This document shows positions 1 to 10,750 of a stretch of DNA of 64,000 nt, piece after piece (position 1 is the first letter of the stretch; each line of letters opens with the position of its first letter). Origin of the DNA: Verticillium longisporum (Eukaryota > Ascomycota > Sordariomycetes > Glomerellales > Plectosphaerellaceae); assembly GCA_019188255.1 (NCBI GenBank), contig JAETXT010000001.1:3348001-3412000 (forward strand), in the 5' to 3' direction. A model generated the notes under the pieces. The model was not told the DNA's origin. It made no database searches and was given only the letters and a program-made list of their open reading frames with translations. Made by a program: the position numbers and the translations under genes.

Positions 1-139
1 CATCTCTGGTCATGGGAATGCAGATGATCAAATTCCTATCTGGGCCCTACCGTAGCAAGGTCCCAAACGGGACGTGCTTTCACTCTAGACGCCAATCCTT
101 AGAAACCCATTCATCACCCAGACGTTTCGACAACATCCT

Positions 140-1073
140 CTATGCCTCGGTCTCGGCGAAGGCATCGGGGAAGCGGCGGATGTTCTGGGCCAGGTTGCCG
201 TGGTTGGCAAGGAACTGGACGTAGGCACCATCAACCTTGACGCGGCCGGCAGCCTTCTTCTCGAGGTACTCCTCACGACGGAGGGGAGTGAAGCCCCAGT
301 TCTTGGAGATAATGATCTTCTGGCGACCGGGGAACTTATACTGAGAGCGGCGGAGGGCCTCAAGAGCGACGGCACGGTCTGTGATTTGTTAGCGCCAGCC
401 TTCAGTGCAATGTCGATGAACATGGGACTTGAAACATACGGGAATCCTTGCAGCGGACGCTCATGATGATCTGGCCGATGTTGACACGGGCGACAGTGCC
501 GTTGGGCTTGCCCCAGGCACCACGCATACCAGTCTGCAATCTATCGGCACCAGCGCACGACAACATCTTGTTGATGCGGACGACGTGGAAGGGGTGAGCG
601 CGGACGCGGAGGTGGAAGGCTTCCTTGCCGGCAGTCTTGACGAAGTACTTGTTGGCGCAAATACGGGCGGCCTCGAGAGCCTCAGAGCTCAGCTGCTCGT
701 ACTCGTTCGACACCATGTGGATGCAGAGGGGGAAGTCGTCGACATTGGCGCGCTTGCGACCGAGGTCGAAGATGCGAATCTTGGGGTCGGGGACACCACG
801 GTTGAACCGCGACTTGGGGTACGGCTGGAAAGAAGGTCAGTGTTTTTTATCCCCCAAATTTCGATGCATTTCACTGCTGTTGTAATTCGAGAAATTCCTG
901 CCCAGCCGGACTCTCCTCGTCGATCGCATTTCGTCATCGTGTCCAAAATCCTTCTCCGACGCCTGAAATTCCATCGACAAGTTCCAACTGGGCGAAAATC
1001 TCGAAAACAGCAGGGAGCGGCTGCTGACCTTGTTCTTGCAGTACCGGTAGCAACGAGCGGGACGGCGAGCCAT
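140..1073 (-). CDS. RPL10: 60S ribosomal protein L10 (uL16)
   Basis: Structural protein of the large ribosomal subunit, placed late in 60S maturation near the peptidyl-transferase centre. Three exons on the minus strand: 1073-1029, 824-440 and 378-140, giving 222 residues, close to the usual length of about 220. The start is fixed by the family N-terminus [15 protein letters not shown], which is cut by the first intron exactly after KNK. Exon 2 resumes with [17 protein letters not shown] and carries the conserved stretches [16 protein letters not shown] and [16 protein letters not shown]. Exon 3 carries [18 protein letters not shown] and [14 protein letters not shown]. Both introns have GT/AG ends. 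The family match and splice phases are seen directly; the ribosomal role is family knowledge. It is divergent from RPL30, with 372 bp between start codons. Confidence 0.96.
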
Positions 1074-1445
1074 TTTGACGGTGTTCGCGGGGGTTCCGGT
1101 CGGGTGGTTTGGTGTTGATGGTCGGGTTGGGCGGGGAGAATCGACCTCGTTTTGTAAAACTTGCCCAGGTGAAGTGGCTAGGTGGATTTCAAAGCACAGG
1201 AAGACTTCGTGTCTTTAGGTTTCGCCTCTCGACGTCGTGGATTGATGGGCTGCTTGGTCAAAAGGCGGTGGGGGGTCACCGGGGGGGCGGGGCGCCCCTG
1301 CTCGGGCTGCCGAAACTTGCCATTTTTTACAAATCCACGAATTCAGTGCCCCTCTAGCACAGCTCGCCATCGTCAACCACCTCGCCCAACGCCCAACGAC
1401 CAGTCCACCCAGTCCGGATCACCGTCAGTCGACACTACCGTTACA
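1074..1445. promoter_or_regulatory. Shared divergent promoter of RPL10 and RPL30
   Basis: This 372-bp gap separates the start codons of two ribosomal protein genes transcribed in opposite directions, so both promoters and both 5' leaders must fit here. It holds G-rich runs near 1260-1300 and a pyrimidine-rich stretch just before the RPL30 start. I could not identify a named ribosomal-protein promoter box with confidence. Confidence 0.7.
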
Positions 1446-2200
1446 ATGGCCCCCATCAAGAAGAGCAAGAAGGATGCCAACAGCATGTACGTTTGGCAAC
1501 ACGTCGGCTCGCGCATCGGCCTGTCTGCCGCACACGATTTTCCGTTGGTTGAAGTTTCGATTTGCGCCAGCAGGACGATGCTCGACGACTGCAATTCGAG
1601 GATCGCCGGCTGACCTTTCTCCAGCAACTCCAAGCTTGCCCTTGTTATCAAGAGCGGTAAGGTCGTGATGGGCTACAAGAGCACCCTCAAGAGCCTCCGC
1701 TCCGGCAAGGCCAAGCTCATCCTGATCGCTGGCAACACTCCTCCCCTCCGCAAGTCCGAGCTCGAGTGTGAGTACTACTCATTTCGCATCGTGCCTTGAG
1801 CGTCACTAATTGCTCCCTGAATAGACTACGCCATGCTTTCCAAGGCCCCTGTCCACCACTTCACTGGCACCAACGTAAGTTGAATACTTTTTCGCCTACA
1901 CCAAACACGGACTGGTTCCGTGCCTCCTCTTGCTATCGGCCATGTGGAAGCACGCTCAGCGTCATCCCTCGGCCTGCCCAGAGAAGAAGTCTTTCACAAG
2001 GCTTTGGAGGGCTTATTCAAATGGCTGACATTTGCCCCCTTCCAGATTGAGCTCGGTACGGCCTGCGGTAAGCTCTTCCGTGTAAGTTACCATTGTGCCC
2101 CCGCTGCCAATCGTCACGCCTCTGACAAATACCACAGGTCGGCGTTATGGCCATCACGGATGCCGGTGACTCCGACATCCTTGCCGACCAGCAGGCTTAA
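1446..2200 (+). CDS. RPL30: 60S ribosomal protein L30 (eL30)
   Basis: Small component of the 60S subunit, with an alpha/beta/alpha sandwich fold related to eL8 and other kink-turn binding proteins. Five exons: 1446-1486, 1625-1767, 1825-1874, 2046-2081 and 2138-2200, coding for 110 residues, the normal family size. Exon 1 gives [13 protein letters not shown]. Exon 2 gives [20 protein letters not shown] and [20 protein letters not shown]. Later exons give [27 protein letters not shown] and [16 protein letters not shown]. All introns have GT/AG ends and the phases join in frame. The yeast orthologue autoregulates its own splicing; whether that happens here cannot be read from the sequence. Head-to-head neighbour of RPL10. 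Confidence 0.96.
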
Positions 2201-2645
2201 ACGCCTCGCGGCGCAAGGATGGAAAAAAACGGCGTTGGGGATCGGTTCAAGGAAAAGGCATGACGGCATGAACCTGTTGGTTGCGGGGACAGGCCTCGCG
2301 CGAGCATTATACCCTTCAGAGTAGCAGTTCATGTCACTGCACCATCTCAATAGATGACCACCGAAGCCTCTACGTACTCTGTTCGTTATGTGTGGATGCT
2401 GTTGTTCATGATTGATCTCTGGCCAGCATGGTGGACTATCCATCTCTGCGACGCCGCCATGCTTGGGTCTGAGCTCTGAGCCCAACCCAGCGCCAGGTAT
2501 ACTACGGCAGCGCTGTCTTGCTCTCTGGGAGTGTTACTTCGTGCGGCTTCGAGTGATACGGAGCGGCGTCACTGCCCCCTGCTCTTCATCACAGGCTCTT
2601 TTTTTAAAAAAGAGAAAACCAAAAAATTATTCTGTTGCATATGCT
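2201..2645. other. Convergent intergenic region
   Basis: 3' flanks of RPL30 (plus) and the PLC-like gene (minus) meet here. A T-run followed by an A-run near 2589-2603 is the only notable feature, and could lie in the RPL30 3' UTR. No gene seen. Confidence 0.6.
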
Positions 2646-4068
2646 CTATCCATGTATCATAATCAGTAAGGCTACTAGTAAGACCACCTCTATTCGCAGA
2701 GGAATGGTGGGACGCGCGGAGCCGTTCGGCGCCCTGCCGCAGCATTCTCGGTTGTAGGTGACGTTGTTGAACTGCGCAGCAACCTCGAATACCGAGCCAT
2801 CGCCGACATCGTAAAAATCCACATTGAGGACGTTGGGCGCCCGGCCCCAGTCCTCCACGCAGCCTTGGGTGCTCACGCCTAGCGACCCATATCCCTCGAC
2901 AGCATTTGTCTCATTCAGCAATACAACGGCAGGGACTAGTACGTCGCTACCGAAGAGCGGGTAGTTCAAGTTGAGGTTGTGGTTCAACAGGTACAGACGG
3001 TCGCGAGCCTTGTCATCTTCCATGTCCGGAGGACGCTGGACGGTACAGGGAAACTCGCGATCAACAGGGTTGAAAGGTGTTTCCCACATTTGTGTGAACT
3101 CGTCGAGGAGCCAGGGGAATCTTTCTGTGTCGGCCTCATAGTCCATAAACATAACGACCCGCTGGCCCTTGAGGATCATGTTGCCGAGTGTCGGCCAGTC
3201 GTTCAGCACCATAGGCCTTACGGGAGGCTGGAAGACGTACTGCAGAATGCCAGTTGACTCGATCCAAGGGACATACATCTCGGCGGGCGCGTAAGCCACA
3301 TCACCGTACCCGCCATTGCCTAGGAGAATAGTGATCACGTCAAAAGGGTGTTCTTCGACCCAGTCCTTGACTTCTGTAAGCCAATCGGTTATGGGACCGG
3401 CTGACAAAACGTTAGCGGAGCTCATGGCACGGCAGATGGAGAAAGGTACACGACTAACCATCTAGAAGGTCACATGACGTATGACAGAAATGAGGCTCGT
3501 CCTGGCCATCTATCCAGTGCATCTGGGCCTGCAAGAAACGCACCCCGTCGTGCAGTTGAGTCGTCACCTCGTAATGCTGGTTTGAGGCAGCATTATTCTG
3601 TCGTACAAAAGGCGAGTTGTGACAGCCAACCTCGGTGATGTTGCTGTACCTGCGCTCACAGAGCTCGACGTAATTGTTGCAGGGCTGGGTATTGACCGGC
3701 TCTGCACTTGTCGAAGTGGCCGTGGTCGAGAAGTTACCGCTCAGTCTAGTGCTCGTCTCTCTGCCGGTGATGATTGTATAATCCTGTTCTGTTGATGTCG
3801 TGACACGAGACTCTTCTGTCTCGGTGCCTGACGTCGAAGGACGACTAAAGGTAACATCGTCGGGACGCCTGGTCTGCGTGATCGTGACCCGTTCTGTAGG
3901 CTCAGTGTAGGGACCGGTGGGTGTTGCCGGGTCGCCAAAGCTTACGCCATTAGAACCAGTGAAGAAGACCAGACCGTCAGAGTTTGTATATTCCTGAGCG
4001 GAAGCAAGGTGCGTGAAAGTGTGGAAGGCGGCAAATGCTATGCAGGTAGTGGCAAGCGAACCAGCCAT
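2646..4068 (-). CDS. Secreted, GPI-type PLC-like phosphodiesterase
   Basis: Two exons, 4068-3459 and 3400-2646, joined in frame (DLLD|AGPITDWL), 454 residues. The chosen ATG begins a good signal peptide (MAGSLATTCIAFAAFHTFTH...LASAQ); an in-frame ATG 35 codons upstream would bury it. After the signal comes a Ser/Thr-rich stretch of about 100 residues. The catalytic TIM-barrel region of the PI-PLC-like superfamily then begins near VELCERRYSNITEVGCHNSPF. It continues with HDGVRFLQAQMHW and PHFCHTSCDLLD, which supply the two expected catalytic His candidates, then HPFDVITILLGNGGYGD and KGQRVVMFMDYEAD. The C-terminus is hydrophobic (VVLLVALLIMI) after a small-residue segment, as in GPI-anchored proteins. 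Family knowledge suggests a cell-surface phosphodiesterase. Substrate is unknown. Confidence 0.87.
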
Positions 4069-5614
4069 CGTCAGAGGTCCCGAACGTCGCGGGTGTTGCT
4101 CGCTCGATACAATAAAGGAACAGCCTCGTAATGATGTGAAATGATGGTAATGGGGCCCCCGCTCGGAATCCACGGCCTCTGCTTGCTACGAAGCCAAGCG
4201 TTCAGGGCGCTAGGGTGCTGCTGAGCGGTGAGATTGGAGTGAATGTATAGATGTTGGACATGAGGGATGGGACCATCTTTAGTATGGGCAAAAGCCGGTC
4301 AGCGCAAGTCAGGGAGCTAGCGACCAGTCCGCCTGCCACTGTCCGTGGACGGCAACAGGTCTCACCACATCAGCAGTTCACTGCCACCGGGGAGGAAATA
4401 GCACGGCCCAGTAAGCTGGGTATGGTGGACCTACGTAGCGTCGTTCAGCACTGTCCTCTTTTGCACGCGTTGTTTGTCCAGCACTCAGTATCCGAAATGG
4501 GCATATATGGAAGCCGTAAGACTCTCGTGCAAATGCAATAATTCTCCGCCTTCAGTCCTGCATCTCACAAGGCAGGCCAGTCTCGAACAGCATGCAGCAT
4601 TTCATGTCGTGCGCCTTTCTAGGTGGTAGCTAGGCACCTGGTTGTAGGTACCTACCTAGCAAGCCTAGGTACATGTACTGTAGGTAGGAAGGTACAATGT
4701 AGAGCATGATGTCTTGGCACTGTGTTACGAGACATGACGTAATTTGCGACTGGGCAAGCTCGAACACAAGTCCCTTCTCGTTCCATTCCAACCGGGGCCA
4801 GGGCATGCATGACCCACATTGACGACACAGCACCACTCGGACACGGGCGGCAGGCACAGCCGCTCCTCGGAGTTGTGGTTCTCGCCCCGAAGCAGCCCAA
4901 CCAGGCGCAGAAGAGCAGTGAAGCTTAGGGGGGGAAAGCCTTGCCCCGGAACCACGCAAGCTGCAGGCGATCTTAGGGGGCAGAAAAATCCTATCTGGGA
5001 GGGAGACACGAGTCGTTCTAGACTGACTTGCGACTCCACCATGTGGCCGCCGCATAGACTGGTGACGACTGTAGACGCGAAGCAGCCTATTGTTACGCTA
5101 CGGCCTGACCGTCGGCGGCCAACGCATCATCAGAGCTGCAGGTCCTCGCCCTCGACAGACTAATGGCAGCTTTGTGGGCTGGCTAGCACCTTTTTTTCTC
5201 TCTCAGCTTGATTTTGGCATTGACGCTCGAGACATCGCAGACCGTGTGGTATGATCGACAGGGCTGTGTCCAAGACACAGGGCCCAGAGGAGAGTAATGT
5301 AAGGCACCTAGGTAGGTAGGTAGGTACTTGTATATACGAGGGACCATTTTGCTGGGCCACCGGCTTGACCTCGCGCCCTTGGTACAGCTCTGATCCTCCT
5401 CCTACCTTGTTCTCACTGCGTTGGGTCAGCATTGGTCGTCTTGCTTCGGGGAAGAACAACCAGCAACCATCACGGCGTGCACAGCTTGAGCTGCCACGAC
5501 CCCACCGGGCCTGTGGCTAAGCTGGTGCCGTCATACCTCCGCGACCGATTCTCCTCGCAAACGAGGAAAGGCGCAGTCTTGCAACCCCGTTGGTAGCAAG
5601 TATCGCCAAACACC
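4069..5614. other. Intergenic region with AGGTAGGTACCT-type palindromes
   Basis: Divergent promoter space between the PLC-like gene and the SUR7-like gene. It contains two clusters of the dispersed GGTAGGTA/TACCTACC motif, near 4645-4692 and 5302-5328. Short open frames here show no family resemblance. No gene supported. Confidence 0.55.
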
Positions 5615-6527
5615 ATGGCACGACGACGGAACAGTGTCATTGTCGCTGCTGTTTGCTACCTGATCGCAATCATCTTTCTCATTCTCGTGCTGATAGGGAA
5701 TACGTCCAACAAGCCGGTCCTCAGAGATATCTTCTTCTTCCGTCTCGACGTCGCCAATGTCATCCCGATCTCCACCGCCGCCGATGCCACGCTCCTCAAC
5801 ACCAACGCCAGGACGCTAGGCCTTCACGATTTCTACCAGATCGGCCTATGGAACTTTTGCCAGGGATACAGCGATGAGTACGCGTCCCAGGCGCGCCTTC
5901 GGCGAAACACATGACAGGAATCCTGCTGACAGGCCCCCGCGCAGAGGCGTCACCGAGTGCTTCAAGCCAGAGGCCCTCTGGTGGTTCAACCCGATCGAGG
6001 TGCTGACGAGCCAGCTCTTCACCGGCGCCGTCATCGCGCTGCCGAAGGAGGTGACGACGGTCCTCACCGTCCTGCGCCTCGCCCAGCAGATCATGTTCGG
6101 CTTCTTCCTCTCGGGCAACTGCCTCGCCTTCGTCATGCTCCTCGTGTCGGCCGTCGCCATGCGCTCGCGCTGGTGGTCGCTGCCCCTCGCCATCCTCGCC
6201 TTTCTCGACGCCGTCCTCGTCACCGTCGCCAGCATCCTCGGCACCGCTATGAGCGTCGTCGCCAGGTACGCCCTCACGGCCCAGTCCGAGCTCAACCTCC
6301 GCGCCAACCTCGGCGCTCGCATGTTCGCCTTTATGTGGGTCGCCTCGACCGCCACCATTGTCGCCTTTTTCGTACACGCCATCATGGGGTGCTGCTGCCG
6401 CCGACACCCGCTCGACGAGCGGCGCACGAAGATGGAGCCGACGCCCGACGGCAGCCAGGCCACCTCGGAGCCGACAGCCGCGCCATCGACGAGGCGGAGG
6501 ACGGGCCCTGGCGCCTTTTCGACATAG
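5615..6527 (+). CDS. SUR7/PalI-family four-span membrane protein
   Basis: Likely plasma-membrane protein of the SUR7/PalI (claudin-like) family, which mark eisosome-type domains or take part in pH signalling and wall organisation. Exon 1 is 5615-5877 and exon 2 best begins at 5945, giving 281 residues joined as GYSDE|GVTECFKP; an alternative in-frame acceptor at 5932/5933 would add four residues. The N-terminal span is VIVAAVCYLIAIIFLILVLIG. The family signature of an extracellular loop with two Cys follows (LWNFCQGY and VTECFKP, then ALWWFNPIEVL). Three more spans follow: FGFFLSGNCLAFVMLLVSAV, LPLAILAFLDAVLVTVASIL and FAFMWVASTATIVAFFVHAI, then CCCRRH. The cytosolic tail is polar. Domain order and length fit SUR7; which paralogue is unclear. 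Confidence 0.85.
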
Positions 6528-6832
6528 CAGGACAGAAAAGGAGAGGGAGTGGCCGAGAACAAGAGCACACCGCACATTTCGACATGAGACGCACAATACC
6601 GTTGCACACACCTGCGAAAAGCATAGATAAAGAAGTAATGAATTGTAATCATTGATAGAAGTCCTCTTCGGGACAGTTGACAAGAGAAGAAAACCGAAGA
6701 ATAACTCCGTGAACGCCGAATCCCGATGTCCCGCTATGCTAGAATAATTTGAATGCCATGATTCCACCTCCGTCAAAAAACGCTTCGAGCCTCCCGCCCC
6801 ACGGGAAAGAAAAAGGCCTAGAGGTGCGCTGC
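6528..6832. other. Short convergent intergenic region
   Basis: 3' ends of the SUR7-like gene (plus) and the small 69-residue gene (minus) face each other here. Nothing else seen. Confidence 0.5.
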
Positions 6833-7042
6833 TCAGGACAGGCCGACGCTCTCAAAGTCGCGCATCATGACGGCCATTTGCGCTCGCTTCGCAGCCTCAG
6901 CGACGAGGGTGAAGTCACGGAGGAAGGCGTCGGTTGATGGTGCCTGGCCGGCCAAGGGGGCGGGTGGTGGGGCCATGGTCGCGGCGGGCGACTGTTGTGT
7001 GGATGAGGAGGAGGTGGAGGAGGACTGGCTGGGTGCGTTCAT
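6833..7042 (-). CDS. Small 69-residue protein of unknown function
   Basis: Single-exon candidate starting at the ATG at 7042-7040. The frame opens further upstream but only with non-ATG codons. The first 35 residues are Ser/Gln/Pro-rich and probably disordered. The C-terminal part (TDAFLRDFTLVAEAAKRAQM, then AVMMRDFESVGLS) looks like a compact amphipathic helix and reads like a selected protein sequence, not a chance frame. I do not recognise the family with certainty. An upstream exon cannot be excluded because the flanking 5' region is low complexity. It is convergent with the SUR7-like gene. Confidence 0.5.
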   Translation of the reverse strand: MNAPSQSSSTSSSSTQQSPAATMAPPPAPLAGQAPSTDAFLRDFTLVAEAAKRAQMAVMMRDFESVGLS

Positions 7043-7697
7043 GACGGGCGACGGACGTCTGAAGGCTGAGTGGAACACTTTGATTATTTTTCTTTTCGTT
7101 TCTTTTCTTGTCTTCTTGGGGCTCAAATGGCGGGCTGCCGATTTGACTGAAGTCTGCGGATGAAGAGGAGGGAAGGGGTGGGGTGATGGAATGCCAGTGA
7201 AGTAAAAGTTTTGGGGGGCTCGATATCCGGGGAGAGAATGCCGATCACTGTGGACTCTTTAAGTCCTGACTGAGGCCTGCGGGGAGGAGCAGGGAGATCG
7301 CGATCTGGCTGAGCCGAGGACGTCGCTGCCGTCAAGTTGCAACGGAGGAGAAGGATGATGTGCGGGGGGCAAGAGCGCCGGTTGGTACTGTCGCGTGCCG
7401 GAAGCGTTAAGCTGAATTGCGAGGAGTGTCGCAAGTGCGGGATGTGGTTGGATGGGCGTGGGATGTTGGCCGACTGTATAGTTATGGCCAGAGATTATGC
7501 AGTGTTTCTTGTTCTGCGTCTTCCTTGGGTGGTTGATTGTTGCAGTGGGAGAGTGACCGAGGCGTACGAGTGGCAGGCAGGAGTGAGAGGGAGGGGGGGA
7601 GTTAGGTTGACGGTGACAGGATGAGACCCGACTTGATATTGCGAATGTGATGGACACGGGATGCGCGGGTACAAGTAGAGACAGGGCCGGCTCGGGC

Positions 7698-7727
7698 GTT
7701 TGGGTTTGGGTTTGGGTTTGGGTTTGG
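7698..7727. repeat. (GGGTTT)n hexamer tract
   Basis: Five near-perfect tandem copies of GGGTTT followed by degenerate GGCGTT units. It differs from the TTAGGG repeat common at fungal telomeres, so it is treated as a microsatellite. Confidence 0.9.
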
Positions 7728-10447
7728 CGTTGGCGTTGGTGTAGGAGGTACACGAGAAAAGGTGCACTTTGAGAGAAAGGGTTGGCGGGCGTGGGAGTGA
7801 TGATGTGATGGGCTGCTTCGGGACGGTGGTGTGTGTGTGTGTCCCCCCGGCTAAGCTGGTCTTGATGGTTGGCTGACGTTTGGCACTTTTGGAGAAACGA
7901 CTTGGAGAAAGGGCGAGAGGTATGCGTCGCAGGGGTGGATGAATGAGAGGGCAAGAGTATCAGGATCGAGATTCAAAGGTGCGGAGGGAATAAGGAAAAA
8001 AGGGTTCGGGGTTTCGGAGGGGCATGAAGAGAGGATAAATCATCTCGTGCGCGCATCCCCAAGTCGTTCCGAGTCAAGTCGGCTCATCTCCACGATGCAC
8101 ACAGTCCATGCTACGGCAGATAGGCAAGGATGCGGTAATAGGCCCGCATGAAGATGAGCATGGCGGCATGGCAGGGCGGCATGATGGCGTGAACACACCA
8201 AAGAAGCCAGAGACCCGCGGCTGTATCGTCGGCGGCATCGTTTTTTTTTTTCGTGGACCGATCCATCTGACAGTGGCCGGAAGACCAATGACACGATGCG
8301 ACAAGAGGTCCTGGGGGGTCCCAATGACGATGGATGACCTGGGGTCGAGGGGAAATGCTTGCGGCAAAGGCCGCCAGATGGGGGACCTGTTGTACCGGTA
8401 CCTCCGATGCACCCCACTCTCGCCATGGGCTCGGCATTCTTCTCGTGCCAAGGGTCAAAAGCATGGGCGGATGGACGGCTCGAGCGACCGCTTCAGAGCG
8501 TTGGAGGCGGGACAGCGGTCGTAACATGTGGGGTCGAGGGCGGTGGAAGGTCGTCCGACAAAGTATCGAGACTTGGGGTTCTTTGGACTCTCATTTTGCC
8601 TGCGCGGATAATTCTCCGCAATTGGCTCCCCACTCGGCATCGCTGCTTTACTTCGGCCTTCTTCCCGGCCATTTGACCGAGGCGTGCGCAAGGGCATGCC
8701 GAACGCTGTGAGGGCACGTTTTCCGAGGCAACGCCGCACAAACGTCCTTGGCGACTGTTAAAGCAGCCCCGGATTGCTATCATGCCCCCGACTCAGGAGC
8801 CCCCCCCGCCAAGCTCATGCTTCGCGTGGAATTGACACGGAACATGTCGGAAGGCAGGACGTTCAACGCTGGGGCAGCTTCGGCCAGAGTATTCCCGTCG
8901 AATGATGCGGCCGTTGTTAAGGTTCGGTGTTAGATTTGTCCTATGCCTGTCTGATCTTCCTTCCCCTCTTCCACATCCGCCGCCTACCTTATCTGTCCAA
9001 CTGCTCTGCTTCTGTAAGGGATATTGCCCGCCTGGGGCCCCGTTCTCGTCCGGGCTGTCAGGGCGAGCACGTGCCTCGTAGGATGACCGTCGGCCCTGGC
9101 GCCGACCGACCTCCCATTCTTCTTCGTGGCCACATGGAAGGTATTTCGAAGGTCGTGCGTCCAGCCTCTTTGTTCTCACTACGAACATGGATGCAGAGAG
9201 TTGGATGGGTCGATGGATGCCGAGGTGTCCCCCCCTCCCCCTCGTGCTCGTCCTCCTCCTTCCCAAAATCGGCAACTGCATCCGCATGACGATGAGACCC
9301 TGAGCTGCAGGCGCAGGCGCGGGCACACGGATCGAGAAGGAATCGAACCTGTGCCTGGTGGGACGGGCTCTCGTCGTCGTTGTCGTCGTCGAGCCCAGGT
9401 AGCGCCGGAATGTGCTGCTCCTCGGTTTCGGAGTCAAGTCATCTCAGGCTAGACAGCTTTGCGGTGGTTTGGACCATCGGCCCTGATATTCATAGCGTTA
9501 GATTGCATGGCGACATTGTCGTGAGGGGCAAGAGGCAGAAGACGACGAAACGGGCAGCAGGGTAAATGGACAGGCAGGGTCGGCCAGGCGAACAGGGCAG
9601 GGGGAGGAGAAGGGGAAGGAGGGGGAGCGGGCTGCAGAGGCATGCAGGCGAGCAAGCGCCTTGAGATGGTGATGGCACAATCGTGACACAATCATCGTAC
9701 AATCGTCGTTGCCATTTCCCCGAGGGCGGATAAGGTCGTGGGGCAGGAGCCACTGATCGGTGGGCATTCCCGCTCACCGTTCACCGCCCCATGCCCAGAA
9801 GCAGGAAGGGACGAGGGGACGAGGGGACGACGGCTGCACAGCGCAAGCAAGTACATGGCAGCGGAGCAGGAACCAACCAACATGAGAACAGAACGCGAGA
9901 TCGTTGTCAGGAACGGCGGCCAGCAAGCCCCCACGTGGGCCCCGGGAAGCAGATCCCGTCTCCGCCTCCGCCTTGGTCCAGCAGGCTGTCCAGGAAGCTG
10001 TCGAGGAAGATGTCAACTGTCCAGGAAGCTGCTCAGCACGCTGCTCAAAAGGGCAGGCGCTGCCTTATGTCAGCAACGGAATGCCGGCCTCTGTGCCACC
10101 GATGCTGATGCTGCCAGGGGCCAGGGTCGTTCTGTGCCTGAGCCTGAGCATGAGCATGAGCCTGCACAGACAGCCGAAGGGTGCAGCTCCGACTTGACAA
10201 CATCGCAAAGTCTCGTCCACCAATCCCATCTGCATTCGCCCTCGCCCTCAAGGGCCTCGACTCGCCGCCTCCAGCTCGAACCTGGACCTCTAAACGCACA
10301 CTCTCATGCCATCTGGCCCCTCTGCCGCTCCTCCGCCTCCGGCTGCAACAACATCGCAAGCCCCCCTCATCTGCCCTTGCCTAACTAGGCCACTGGCAAA
10401 TCGCTGCACGCTCTTCCTCCTGCTCCCATCGCTCAAACGAGTCGGTC

Positions 10448-10520
10448 AAGGTCAGGGTCAGGGTCGACACGAGTATCATCACCAGCATCAGCGTCAGCAT
10501 TCGTGTCAGGGTCAGGGTCA
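10448..10520. repeat. Two GGGTCA hexamer tracts upstream of the SAM35-like gene
   Basis: GGTCAGGGTCAGGGTC occurs near 10450-10465 and GTCAGGGTCAGGGTCA near 10505-10520, about 230-300 bp before the SAM35-like ATG. A low-complexity CAT/CAGCATCAGC stretch separates them. They could be promoter elements or plain simple sequence. Confidence 0.8.
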
Positions 10521-10750
10521 AGCCTCCATTCGACGGGCCACCTTTCCCTCCCCCTACCCTTCCGCCTTTGCGCCCACCCTCCCCCTCGGCCCATCATCCG
10601 AGCTGGGCTGCATACAGGCCGGCGACAAATCTGCGATCTGCGACCTGTTCTGGCTGCCCTGCACTGAGCTAGCCAAGACCCAGGGAGCCTCTCTCCTGCT
10701 CCGCCGCCTTTTCCTGCTCCTCCTCCTGTTCCTCTGCCGCCGCTACCACC

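Larger units (their letters stand above)
7043..10750. other. Gene-poor 3.7-kb region rich in simple repeats
   Basis: No open frame here resembles a known family. The longer ones (minus 7954-7259, minus 9437-8793, plus 9738-10388) are low-complexity Pro/Ser/Thr/Arg translations expected by chance in GC-rich, pyrimidine-skewed DNA. The region holds a GGGTTT hexamer tract, a GT microsatellite near 7825-7842, a GGGGACGA repeat near 9808-9832, and two GGGTCA tracts near 10448-10466 and 10505-10520. It must include the promoters of the flanking genes. Confidence 0.5.

Noticed and set aside
7698..7727. Interstitial telomere repeat
   Set aside because: The unit is GGGTTT, not the TTAGGG usual in filamentous fungi; simple microsatellite is sufficient.
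7259..7954. 231-residue Pro/Thr/His-rich minus-strand frame
   Set aside because: Built from simple repeats (CCAAAC, CACA); no conserved block; likely chance.
8793..9437. 214-residue minus-strand frame
   Set aside because: Random-looking composition, no motif, no neighbouring exon that extends it.
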